DNA of 64,000 nucleotides, taken from Paraphaeosphaeria minitans. Taxonomy: Eukaryota > Ascomycota > Dothideomycetes > Pleosporales > Didymosphaeriaceae. Where the stretch lies: the NCBI GenBank assembly GCA_015832175.1, contig WJXW01000004.1, positions 2,418,001 through 2,482,000 of the forward strand, in the 5' to 3' direction. Position 1 is the stretch's first letter. Each line of letters starts with the position of its first letter. This document shows positions 10,555 to 20,741 of the stretch, piece after piece. The notes below the pieces were generated by a model. That model had not been told where the DNA came from, ran no database searches, and was given only the letters and a program-made list of their open reading frames with translations. The position numbers and the translations under genes were made by a program.

Positions 10555-11415
10555 TCAAAAGATCTCCAACCCTTCAAAATCGACGCACAAATTCCTCGGA
10601 CTCGCACTAAACCCCTGCCGCCTCTCGTACACGCTGGTCCCAAAGTTGGCAGGACGAGACGCGTACACGCCAACGCGCACCGCCTTGTCCTCGACGCCCC
10701 AGAAGAACCAGGTGACCTCGCGCAGCTTCTTCCAGCCGGCGACGTCGTCCTCGTACCACACCCACAGCGCGCAGCCTATGCGCTCCATCTTGACGCGCAG
10801 CTCCGGCCGCCGGACCACGTCGGCGCGAGCCCAGTCGGCGCCGTCCGACGTCGCGACGACCGAGGTTGCGTGGCAGGCGCCGTTGCACAACTCGAGGCCG
10901 ACCTTGACCCATTTGGAGGCGGGTGCGGGCGGCATGTACGGCGGGGGGCTTTGGGGTTGTGCGACGGTGGCAGCAGCAGCAGCAGGTCCAGGGCCAGGTC
11001 CAGGGCCGGGGGGCTGCCCTGCATTCTGCGAGGTCGGCGCCGGGGTCGCTGGGGTGCTTGGGGCCTGCGTGGTGGTGGGTGGAGCGCCATCGCTGGGCGC
11101 GGATGATGGGGTGGAGGAGGCATTAAGCCTGGGCACGGCGGTCGCAACGCGCCCAGGCGGCGCGCCTGCGAAGATGACGAGCCCGCCTTGATCCCACTCC
11201 AGCTCCCAGTCGGCGGCGACGGTGACCTCGGCGGCTATGAAAGGGTTGCGGAGGGCGGTGTAAAGGACGGGCGCGGTGGAAACGTCCCCGGATGGTGGCT
11301 TTCGCCAGAGGTCGGTATTGGGCGGGGCGGCAAGGCTGAACAAGCCCATATATTCAGGTAGTACGGCATCGTGGGGGCAATTGAGTGCCGTGAAGGACGA
11401 GCTGTCTGGCGGCAT
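10555..11415 (-). CDS. DUF1349 (concanavalin-like fold) protein
   Basis: One exon of 286 residues read from ATG at 11415. The open frame continues upstream to 11592, but only to a TTG codon, so the first ATG (MPPDSSSFTALN) is preferred. Family features are TDLWRKPPSGD near the N-terminus, WDQGGLVIF in the first half, KVGLELCNGACHATSVV, and a C-terminal block WVWYEDD...WFFWGVEDKAVRVGVYASRP. These are typical of the DUF1349 beta-sandwich proteins of bacteria and fungi, whose biochemical role is unknown. A Pro/Gly/Ala-rich insert (GPGPGPGPAAAAA) of about 60 residues splits the domain and is probably a loop expansion. No signal peptide is visible, so it is presumably cytosolic. Confidence 0.8.
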   Translation of the reverse strand: MPPDSSSFTALNCPHDAVLPEYMGLFSLAAPPNTDLWRKPPSGDVSTAPVLYTALRNPFIAAEVTVAADWELEWDQGGLVIFAGAPPGRVATAVPRLNASSTPSSAPSDGAPPTTTQAPSTPATPAPTSQNAGQPPGPGPGPGPAAAAATVAQPQSPPPYMPPAPASKWVKVGLELCNGACHATSVVATSDGADWARADVVRRPELRVKMERIGCALWVWYEDDVAGWKKLREVTWFFWGVEDKAVRVGVYASRPANFGTSVYERRQGFSASPRNLCVDFEGLEIF

Positions 11416-14400
11416 TGCGTCTGGAAAGCGTGGAAAGTGAATGTGGGTGTAGGTACTGGGCGAGAAGGAATGCGCCGGGCCTGCGGCTTGCGGGAGAGTC
11501 CTGCTTTTGCTCGACGGCGAGGTCGCTCCTGGGCGGTACCGTAGGTATATGGGTAGCTCTGCGTCGGGCAGTACGTGGACCGTCTCCGCCAAAGATGGCT
11601 ATGCGTGGTTGTCGAAGTTGTGTACCCCGTCGCCGAATCGAAGATGATTTGCTTCTTCGCTTCGTTGCTAGACTCGTGCGCAAGGATCGCGCAGCAGTAA
11701 GCCTGCGCGCTGTCAGCAGCAAATCTCCACTGTGCTGCACGTATCGTGGGCACCCGGGAGGAGAGAAGCGACCCAGGCCTTGGTCAGACATATGGCCCCA
11801 AATGTGCTTATGCCACTTCACGTTTGCAGTGCCCGTGCTGGCACCAGCGCGCCGAGCACCGCATCGAGCAGCCGGATCGAGAGAGGGAGGGGAGACTGAC
11901 TGGCAGGGCGTAGCTGGGTGCGTCCTCGGACGCGGGACGACGCGGGAGCAGGAAGCGATATGTTACTGATGCTCTCCTATATATAAAGCTGTCCGACCGA
12001 GGGGCCGCTGTAAGCAAGCTGAGGGCCTCCAGCCACTGCGCATCGGAGTGGTTCCTGGGCCTGCTATGCGTCGCCGTCAAGGTACGCAAGCAACACGTCC
12101 CTGAGTTCGCGTGGCCATGTTCATCCAGGGCCCTTGGGATGGCAAAAACGCATTCGTCAACAAGGTAGAGTGCTGCCGGCGCGCCCAGCGCGAGGGAGGT
12201 GCAGCGAAGAGAAGTATGCTGCCGGCTGCCGCTGCGGGCGACGTGGCAGACGTTTCCTCCCGCCTCGACAAGGTACTCGACGTTATGCACCCATGAGTGA
12301 TTCCGGCTTGGTACGTCGACGGTCGAATTCGTGTTGGTGGGTTCTCATGCTGTGCGTCCGTGAAGAGCAGTTGTGGCCAAAGATCCTGACGTGGCAAGCA
12401 AGGCCCACGAAGCTGAGATGTCTTGCAGCGCCAGCAAGGGCATGATGCAACCCCATGTCCCACCTATCGTATTGGAGGCAGATCCGCAGGCATGCCGCAA
12501 ATCGTCTCAAGCTGATTACGTACGAGACGGACATGCGAACACGGAATAACCATAATCTATCGCACATCGCACACCACCTCGCTTCTCCGCGAGTCCACAG
12601 CGCGCTACCGCTATTCATCCCTTCAGATCAACTTGCAAATGCCGCAATCTTCAGCGTCTCGGGCCAGGGAAAGCGAAGGAGAAGAGCGCTCAGTGCACCA
12701 ATGCATCGTCGGATGGCGACAGGAGTTGGAAACAAGCCGGAGAATAACGTCTGGTCCGTCCTTACTCGCCCCTTGATTCGGGAGAGCTGCATGACGTGGT
12801 CGTACAATTGTACGCCATGTTCTGCGCTTATAGCTATCCAGTGCGCTGGCCTATGCCCTGGCCGTGTTCACGTGTAATAACGTACTCGAAACAACCTCCT
12901 CAAGCGATGCTTGTCGAGCTCAATGACCACATTCTAGGTCAGATGGTCGCAGTCGTGCGACAAAGGCAGCCAGCCATTTTTTTGTGTCGACACGAATAAA
13001 ACCCCTATCGCACAAAATCCCTTTCGACCCACTCACACCCTGGCCCCAGTATCCCCCAGAACATCTGCATCATGTATTGCTTCAGCCATGTGATGCAAAC
13101 ACAAAGCATATTGCGACTTTTGGTCAAAATATTGGAGAAGATTGTACAACGTAAGGTTCTCGTTCGGTATTGTTGGACCACGGGCACCGCCGCGAGGTTG
13201 CTGGGCAGCTTGTTGATAGCCGCACAACCATCGTGTATCGATGATTGCACAACGGCGGTACAGACTCAAGGAGTTCGGGAACGACCGATTGTATCTGTGC
13301 AAGCGGTTAGCTCTCATTGCAGGCGTCCCTACTCCCAGATTTTCTAGCGAGGGAGCGGTCCCTTCCTCAAGTATGCCATGCCAAAGAACACCCGGTATAG
13401 CAAGGACCAAGGCCATGGTTCGCGGGGCCGGCCTGCCTGAGCGTCGGGCCTCAGCCTTCACGCTGGGCTGTTTCTGCCCGTGCTTGGTCCAGATTGAACC
13501 GCCACATCGTGCAAACTGTTGCTTCTCCGGGTCTTCAATTGGTATCTTGCTTGCCTCATCCAACAGCCCAGGTTCCACGTGGCATACTGTCTCCCGAGGT
13601 TTCGTATCAAGAAATCGATAAGATGGGCATTTTGTGTGCCCCGATCGGCCGCAGAGACTCACGGAAATCAGCGCCGCTCTGTCGCACCGATTTGCTTCAC
13701 ACGAGACCGTCGTTGTTCAACCTTCGAAATGCCGCCTCTCGAGTTCGGCACCCAGCTGTTACCAGGAGACATCGGAACTTGCGCAGGATCGGATCGGCTG
13801 CACGTACGATACCGGTGAGCCGCCTCTCGGTTGCTGCGGTGCTCGAAACTATGTCTTGCCATTGTAGTCCGACATGTACTGGCGACACCCGCAGCCTGTA
13901 ACGACTTTTAGTCCAGAGGTGCGTCTCATGGCTGCATCATGAAGTCTTGCACCGAGGTTTTCCGGACGGACGTGCCTTCAACGATACCCGAGACGTCGAC
14001 GTCCAGGCAGAGCATCGTAGGTTTTCAATCGGTACATGAGACTCATGTGTGCGGGGGTCGTGTAGACTGAAATCCAGCTGTGCAACATGTCGGCACGAAA
14101 CAAACCGTAGTGGCCATGTGAGGTTATGGACAGAAGAAGTGAACAATTGTCTCGAGCTCTACGGAGAAATGGCTGCTCCCAGAAGTGCGTATTGCGGCGG
14201 ATGTAGAGCGTGAAGAGTGATGGTTGTGGGCGAGTGAGTGAAAGGTTCGGCAAGTCACTAGAGTTGGGCCATATCATTCTTTCATGTCAAAGCCTCATGT
14301 CAACGACGGCCAATGCTTGCTTGCATCTGACCGGAGCGTCGAGGTGGACGGAGAATTCACTTACACACGTTGGCATGTACCAATTGGGAAATCACGTAGC

Positions 14401-16146
14401 TAAAACGGAGGATCAGAAGTACCCCCTCGTGCGACATGTTCGTTTCGGTATAGGCTTGGCCATGCGTCTTTTCTGGTCGACGCCAACACGGATGCGAACA
14501 ATCTAGTCAGAGATCAATCTTGCACGGTGCCCCGAACAGTTGTTATTGCCCAGGTGGAAGCTCCACTGTGGATACGGCGCATTGGTGAAGTCCTCCGTGG
14601 AGGTAGCCAAGCTATGATGTTGCATCAACTAGCCCGCGGCCGTACCTTCTACTACCCTGTGCGCATCCTTCAGGACACATGATGAAGATTGAAACGTTGT
14701 TGTACTTGCAGACTGTCTTTACATTGAGCTCCGTGGTGAGATGGACCCAAGCGAGAAGCTCGCTGCATCCTCCGTGTGTGAGTCTCGTAGGTAATCGCCC
14801 ATGAGACGGAACATTCGGCTCCAGCCGCCAGTTTTTCCTCTTCAGGAACGCCCACCCTTGGAAATATATTGTTGCATGACACAGGCGGTTGGCCTGCTTC
14901 CAGAAACAGGAGATCCTCCCGCTGGTACAGACCCATATTCCGGGAGGAGGGAATCCAACATGTCGCACAAAGCAGAGTTTTCGTACTTGCAGAAATGCGC
15001 GCATGACGCAAGGGCATGTGCGTACTTACTGAGGCTGAGTGAAGGTGTCGCGGACAACGGAGTTTGACGCAGGCTGCCGAATGGACCGAGGCGCTACCTA
15101 AGTGGCGAGCTACCCAGTAAATACCACATACATCGGTTGTTGTCAACAAGTATGCATTGCATGCACTGCCATGCAGAAGATGCAGAAGACGCACGTATAA
15201 CATCAACGTTCCCTTTCGCGAATTGGAGACATTCTGCGACGCATGATTGAAACGACGTGGATCTTGCACATGCTTCACTCACCTTCCGAGTGTTGCGGGA
15301 CAGCTATGCATGAGAACATTGGATCGCCGACGTCGCTATTTGTACCACGTTGGAGCTGAGGTCGCCACCTCTTTCCAGTACTAGCGCGAAGCGCGCTGCT
15401 TACCCCTCTTGTGAGAGGCATGAATATCGTGTATATGACATACTCGGCCGACTAAATGAGCCTGAGTAGTCTTGGGGAATCAGCGTGAGTGGTCTTGGAG
15501 ATTCAGCGTGAGTGGTCTTGGAGATTCAGCGTGAGTGGTCTTGAGGATTCGCTTCCGTCAAAAGTTTGGTCATCCTTCGCGACGGAGATAGTTCTGGTGG
15601 CTTTTGACCGCCACGTTGCCCGAGGCGACTGGGCACAATGCTATGGACCTAAGGAATCATTGCGATTCGTGAGACCGAGACATGGCTAGCTTCCAGTGTT
15701 CCACGTGGGAGTGAAGAGGAATGGCGAGTCCTCAAACACCGGCAAAACTTGAGGCAATGTCAGCCGGATAAGGTGCGCTTGACGATGGAACATGTCGGTC
15801 GAGGTCGAGTCTACCGGCCAAGCCACAGCATTCGAGAAAAGTGGCACATGATGGCAAGAACAGGAATTTTGCCATGTGTGGCATTGTACTTGTCGCAGGG
15901 TTGAGTCATGGTACGGCGGCTTTGCCCCTGATGTGACAGCTGCCGGAGCTCGACTCGCAATAGCCAGCTCTGTATAAGACTTGACACGATCACAAGTGCC
16001 GTGCATGGAAGGGGGATGGGCCGGTTGTTTTGGCAGATACCTGGGAGAAGCCTAATTAATCCCCGAGAGCTATAGATGAGCTATGGGATTAGTTGGCTCG
16101 TGCCTCCATGTCTGGAGCGGTGCTGCCGCAGCCCGCCCCCGCACTA
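11416..16146. other. 4.7 kb without a supportable gene
   Basis: Only scattered short frames occur here. The longest are a 209-codon frame on the minus strand at 13033-13662 and a 202-codon one at 14670-15278; neither shows motifs nor extends across plausible introns. A TATATATAA box-like element lies at about 11981-11988 with no convincing downstream gene. A roughly 23-base tandem repeat lies at 15466-15550. Base composition is ordinary, so this is either decayed gene DNA or intergenic DNA, with a possible non-coding transcript. Confidence 0.5.
15466..15550. repeat. Tandem repeat, period about 23 bases, four copies
   Basis: Copies of GTGAGTGGTCTTGGAGATTC with AGC between. The first copy reads CCTGAGTAGTCTTGGGGAAT and the last CTTGAGGATTC. 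Confidence 0.85.
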
Positions 16147-17101
16147 TTATGTTTTGCAGTAGATGGCGATGGGACGACGTAGTTGATCCGATGTCGCGCA
16201 CAGCGTGAGGCCTTCGTCCCGCAACAAGTCGGTAAAGGAGGATTCCGGGCGGTATTTCAAGCGTTCCAAGTTCTTTGCGAAGTGAGGGGCGGCGTTTGGC
16301 CGAACAGCTTTCTGATAGGAAAGCCAATCTTGAGGTTCCAGGACAAGGTAACCGCCTGCTGCGAGAGAGGAGCTGCACTTGCGGAAGAAGCTGACCAGCC
16401 CCTCATCCAGGTGCTCGAGATGAATCCATTTTATCACGCTCAGGACCAGGATGACATGGTAAGGGCCTGCGAGCAGCGGGTCTGTCGAGACGACGTAGTC
16501 TGCAGCGACAAAGCTGACGCTTGGCCAATGGGAGGCAGCTGAGACGCCGGCTGGCATGTGGCCGTGGTGAAGAACGGCAGACATGGGATAGTAGTCGATG
16601 GTTGGCGCAGAGGGAGGGCGGGATGGGCGAAGACGTGAGGCCTTTAGGGAGTACAGGTGCTCGGCTTTGCGCACCAGGTTCGGGTCAATATCGACGCCCA
16701 CGACGTCGGTCGCTTCGAGGTCGAAGGCTTGTTTGAACACTATCAGCAGGGTATGGGAATACTCGGTTGGCGGGTTGGGCAGGGGATCCCTCACCAATCT
16801 GGGTGGATACGGACCCGTCGTTGCAACCGACGTCCAAGCAGCGGCGGCCCTTGAAGTCGACGCCCAGGGCGGTGATTAGGCCAAGACGCAGGTCACGGAC
16901 GTGAATTGCGGGCGGCGTGCCGGGCGCGTGGTTGGGGCCGAGATAGTCTGTGGGCGGGTCAGTAGGGACGGTACAGGTGCAGTGCACAGGGAGGCCGAAG
17001 GGTGCGGGCACAGTGCCAGTTCCAGATGAAGGCAGAGGCTATAGAGTAGGTAGGTAGGACGCACGGCGGTAGTTGCCGTAATTGGTGGATTTGGACGCCA
17101 T
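16147..17101 (-). CDS. Bin3/MePCE-type RNA methyltransferase
   Basis: SAM-dependent methyltransferase of the Bin3 family. Its animal member MePCE methylates the gamma-phosphate of 7SK/U6 RNA, and fission yeast Bmc1 acts on U6 and telomerase RNA. Three exons (17101-17065, 16947-16795, 16739-16147) give 260 residues. The start MASKSTNYGNYRR matches the family's NYGNY-type opening. Motif I is CLDVGCNDGS, followed by VVGVDIDPNLVRKAEHLY. The Bin3 signature VLSVIKWIHLEHLDEGL...GGYLVLEPQDW follows. Both introns are needed to join these in frame: after exon 1 the frame closes, and between QI and the VFKQAFDL segment there is an in-frame break. The protein is short compared with animal MePCE, as usual in fungi. 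Confidence 0.9.
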
Positions 17102-18691
17102 GATGGCCTATGGCGGTGTCGTGTGGAGGTTTCTGCAGGTGTCTGGGAGGGCGGGTGCGAGGGTGCGAGGGTGCGAGGGTGCGAGAGTGCGAGAGTGCGA
17201 GAGTGCGAGAGTGTGCGGTGGTGCCGAAAGGAGACGTGGTCGTTGGTGAGTGTGGGTAGGTACCTAGCGTGTTCAATGTTGGGGGAGGTGCGTTGGAGCG
17301 CCCCTCACCTTCTGACTAGGTAGTAGGGTAGGTATCTACTGTCCACGAGTGTTGTCTACTGTCTCCTGTCTACGAGTGCTGTCTACTGTCTCCTGTCTAC
17401 GAGTGCTGTCTACTGTCTCCTGTCTACGAGTGCTGTCTACTGTCTACAAGTACTGTCTACTGTCTACAAGTACTGTCTACTGTCTACTGTCTGCTGTCAA
17501 CCGTCTACTGTCAACCGTCTACCGTCTACCTACCGTCTACCCACCTACCGTCTACCTACCGTCTACCCACCTACCGTCTACCTACCGTCTACCATCTACC
17601 TAGGCATGTACCGTACCTACCATCTCGTACATAGTCTAGGTACATACGTAGCTACTAGCGACGGCACGCGGTGGGCAGTCGTGCCAGCAACAAGGACCCA
17701 TGGCCGTCGGCGCGTTCCTGCAGACGCCCTGTCTCTGTCGGCCGCCGGTCTCTGGTCGCGGACTGTCTCTAGTGTGTGATTGCGGGTTGCATCCTCTCTC
17801 CACCGGCCACTGGCCCACGCCCATCCGAGCGTCCAACCTTCAATGCAGCCCATCACCCATCACCCATCACGCACCCACGGCCAGTCACACGTCTCGCCCC
17901 CCCCCCCCCCGGCTGCCACGGACTGCGCGGAAGCAGAAGCAGAAGCAGAAGCAGAAGCAGAAGCGGAAGCGGCAGCGGCAGCGGCAGCAGAAAGCCCTGC
18001 GTCGCCCGTTCAGGACGAAGGCGGTGGCCCGTTGCGACCACGCACCAGGATTGCGGAGAGGCAGGATTCCTTTTCACCCGCCGCCCGTTGATAGGCGCGT
18101 CTGGCGAGAATGCTTGTCGCCGACCATGGCCAGCAAAAGGCGCCCGTGTCGGTGTCGGTGTCGGTCTCGTCGTCGTCGTCGTCGTCGTCCCTCGCTCGCT
18201 CGCTGTCCCCGTCTGAGCCCCCCAACGTTACGCTGCGTTGGCCCGCCACGGCTGCCGGGCGCAACTCGCAACACTCCACGGTGCGACAATCCTACGTGTG
18301 GACCCAAGACAAGACAGACGTACCCAGGTCTTGTTTAGCCGACTGCTATACTGTGTATGTCCACACTGCGACGTCCAGGTGAGCTGCCGCCCCAGAGCCC
18401 AATCACCACGGCGCCGCCAGCAGGGATCCTTCCATGTCGCCGTTTGAGGACAACTCACCCACCCTGTTTCCAGGGATTTCACTCCCGCATTCCCAAGCCA
18501 TCCTAGTCGACCGTTGTCTGAGCGCCTCTGAGGTCGACCATCACTCACTGCCGATAGAAAACCAAAGCTCCCTCCACGCCACACTCGATTCCTGACTTTG
18601 TGTACCCTCTCCACCACCCCTGCCTGAACACAAACCCCCCAAGCAACCAGATGCGGCTTCTCGCATATTTCAAGGCCCGTGAACAAAACGC
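17102..18691. repeat. Repeat-rich intergenic region upstream of velC
   Basis: Contains a ten-base GGGTGCGAGG/GAGAGTGCGA array (about 17152-17215), the 17343-17605 minisatellite, a poly-C tract (17897-17910), a GCAGAA/GCGGCA run (about 17930-17990), and GGTGTC and GTCGTC runs (about 18148-18190). Open frames here are low-complexity translations. The last 500 bases are pyrimidine-rich and probably hold the velC promoter and leader. Confidence 0.65.
17343..17605. repeat. Degenerate minisatellite (CTACTGTCTCCTGTCTACGAGTG family)
   Basis: It starts with about four 27-base units (GTCTACTGTCTCCTGTCTAC plus GAGTGCT), passes into shorter CTACTGTCTACAAGTA units, and ends as CTACCGTCTACC/TACCCACC units. 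A gradual unit change along the array is typical of slippage-driven growth. Confidence 0.9.
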
Positions 18692-20144
18692 ATGTCGTCC
18701 CGCTCATCTGCTATTCCACCGCTTCATCCACCCCCGCCATTCCGCTCCTCTTCACACAGTACAATGACCACGGAGACGCAGAAACCGCCAGCATTCTCCC
18801 CTCCGTCTTTCCTCGACTATCCCCAGAGTCGTCGCCTGCCGCCGCTCAACATCCCGGCCGCCGTGCCACCATCGCGGCCCGATTTCCCTTTCCATTCGCC
18901 TGTGAACCAGCTCCCTTCCATACAGCCTGGCCCTCCACGGCATGCTCTCCCTCATCATCCCGCTTCCCTCCCAAGGCACTCCGCACCAGTCGACAAGCTC
19001 CTGCAACCCTCCTCGTACACCCCACCGAGACCGGACCCTCCCTATTCACCCCAGCAGTATGGCCTGTCGATATCTCCTCGCACGGCCTATGATGCCAGGG
19101 CGCCGAGAAACGTGACCGACCAACGCCATCCCTATGAAGACACAAGAAGAACACACCATGCTCCTCCGCACCATGAGCAGCCCTACGCCCTTACGTCGCC
19201 CGTGGAACCAACGCAGCAGAGGTTGTATGCTCCGATGCAATCGCCCGGCTACACGCCAAGCTATGCGTCGAGCTCCACTCCATTCCGGGGGTCCGTGGGC
19301 TCCCACTCACATCGTGGATCCGTCCCGAGTTCCTTGGGACAGTTAGCGTATCCAGAGGCCCCAACTACTGGTCCTCCGCCTCGGCAAGAACCTCGAGCTG
19401 CCCCTCTCCCTGGGTCCATACCGCAGCCTGTGTACAATGACCAGCTGTAAGCATGCCGCAGTCTTGTTTGGGAAGTCGAATCCCGCTGACCTAGACAGGA
19501 ATCTCAACTACGAGCTCGTGGTCCGACAACAACCCATCGCGGCGCGTGCGTGCGGTTTTGGCGAAAGAGACCGCCGGGTAATCGACCCTCCACCAATCAT
19601 CCAGCTGAAAGTGACCAATGCCAAAAACGAACCTGAGGAGGAAGAGCTGCGCTACTCGCTGAATGTGGTGCACTGCACCTTGTGGAATGCTGAAGGGACG
19701 AGCGAAGAGACGGCACTCATCCAGCCCGACCGCCGAACAACGCGACGACTGATGGGCCAGCTCGTAGCATCGCCCTCGGTGGCCAAAGACGAGCACGACA
19801 ACGAAGGCTGCTTCTTCTGCTTCCCGGATCTCTCGTGCCGAACCCACGGCCGGTACCGACTGCGGTTCGTGCTGATGCGCATCGACCCGATGAACCTCCA
19901 CGTTGGCGGGTTTTCCCCCATCCTCACCGAGGTGCTCAGCGACATCTTCACCGTTTACACGGCGAAAGACTTTCCCGGCATGCGACCTAGCAGCGCGCTC
20001 ACCCGCGCGTTGAAGCTGCAAGGATGCAACATCCAGGTGAAGAAGGGCAACGAAAAAGCATTGGCGCGAAAACGTCTCACGCAGGGTCAGGAACACGACC
20101 ACGACGACGACGACGAACTCGGAAAACGGCGGCGTAAGGAGTAA
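18692..20144 (+). CDS. velC: Velvet-family regulator, VelC type
   Basis: Velvet proteins (VeA, VelB, VosA, VelC) are fungal transcription factors with an NF-kappaB-like fold that link development, light and secondary metabolism. Two exons (18692-19446 and 19499-20144) give 466 residues. The first 250 residues are disordered and Pro/Ser/His-rich. The velvet domain begins NYELVVRQQPIAARACGFGE, followed by DRRVIDPPPIIQL, and includes GCFFCFPDLSCRTHGRYRLR and VFTVYTAKDFPGM-like elements (here DIFTVYTAKDFPGM). The RQQP and CRT variants and the ending LKLQGCNIQVKKGNEK fit VelC better than VelB or VosA. A basic, Asp-rich tail (DDDDELGKRRRKE) looks like a nuclear signal. The intron is needed to reach the domain. 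An internal ATG at 18764 is an alternative start. Confidence 0.92.
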
Positions 20145-20741
20145 GAAGTAATTGCGGTTTCGATTTGGCAAGCGTGTGGACTTTTGGCAGCGTCGGGCTT
20201 CGGCCTCGATATTATTAGGACATTTGATTTCGACTGGAGCGATGGGCGGCATCATGATATTTTGGACACGTGAAGCATTTCTCCGCTATCGATTAGCATT
20301 CGGACGACGAGACGATACAGTATCACTAGTTGGGGGGGGGGGTGTGGGGTTGCCAGCGTCTGGGGAATCGACAGCATTTGGGGGGTTGCCAGCGTTTGGG
20401 GGGTTGACCTGGACAGAGGTCCTGAGCGGAGGCTCAGATGTAATGCATTGCCACAGCATCCAAGCCCGATACCTATGTAATGGTGAACACGGACGGGAGA
20501 GTGCCTGCTGTTAATTGCCCAGCCGACAGTAAACACAATGAAGCTAAATGTGCCGTTGCAAGTGCACGTGAGGTTGAATTTGGCAGGCGGAGCATGTTGG
20601 CTCTGGCGCCTTCTCGGGAGCGACTAAACTAGCGCCTTCAGCCCCGCTAAGCCGCAGCCTAGGTATAATTTTCCTTCGACGGCGGTGAGGCTCTTTTCTC
20701 TCTCCCCTTCCCCAACCGCGACTAAGCCGCCGCAAGCAATC
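20145..20741. promoter_or_regulatory. velC 3' flank and CTP synthase promoter region
   Basis: No gene seen. It contains a G run at 20333-20342 and three diverged copies of a TTTGGGGGGTTGCCAGCG-like unit (20340-20405). A CT-rich stretch just before the CTP synthase ATG is a likely promoter/leader element. Confidence 0.45.

Noticed and set aside
10372..11191. Plus-strand frames of 244-256 codons over the DUF1349 gene
   Set aside because: Mirror frames of GC-rich coding DNA; only the minus strand shows DUF1349 motifs.
11975..12300. TATATATAA element followed by ATGCGTCGCCGTCAAG and a GTACGC donor
   Set aside because: It looks promoter-like, but no downstream exon with protein character could be found on the plus strand.
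13033..13662. 209-codon minus-strand frame
   Set aside because: No motif, no plausible splice partners, and an equally long frame lies on the opposite strand; not strong enough to call a gene.
17700..18338. 212-codon plus-strand frame upstream of velC
   Set aside because: Built from GCAGAA, GTC and C-run simple repeats; Lys/Gln/Arg and Pro runs only.
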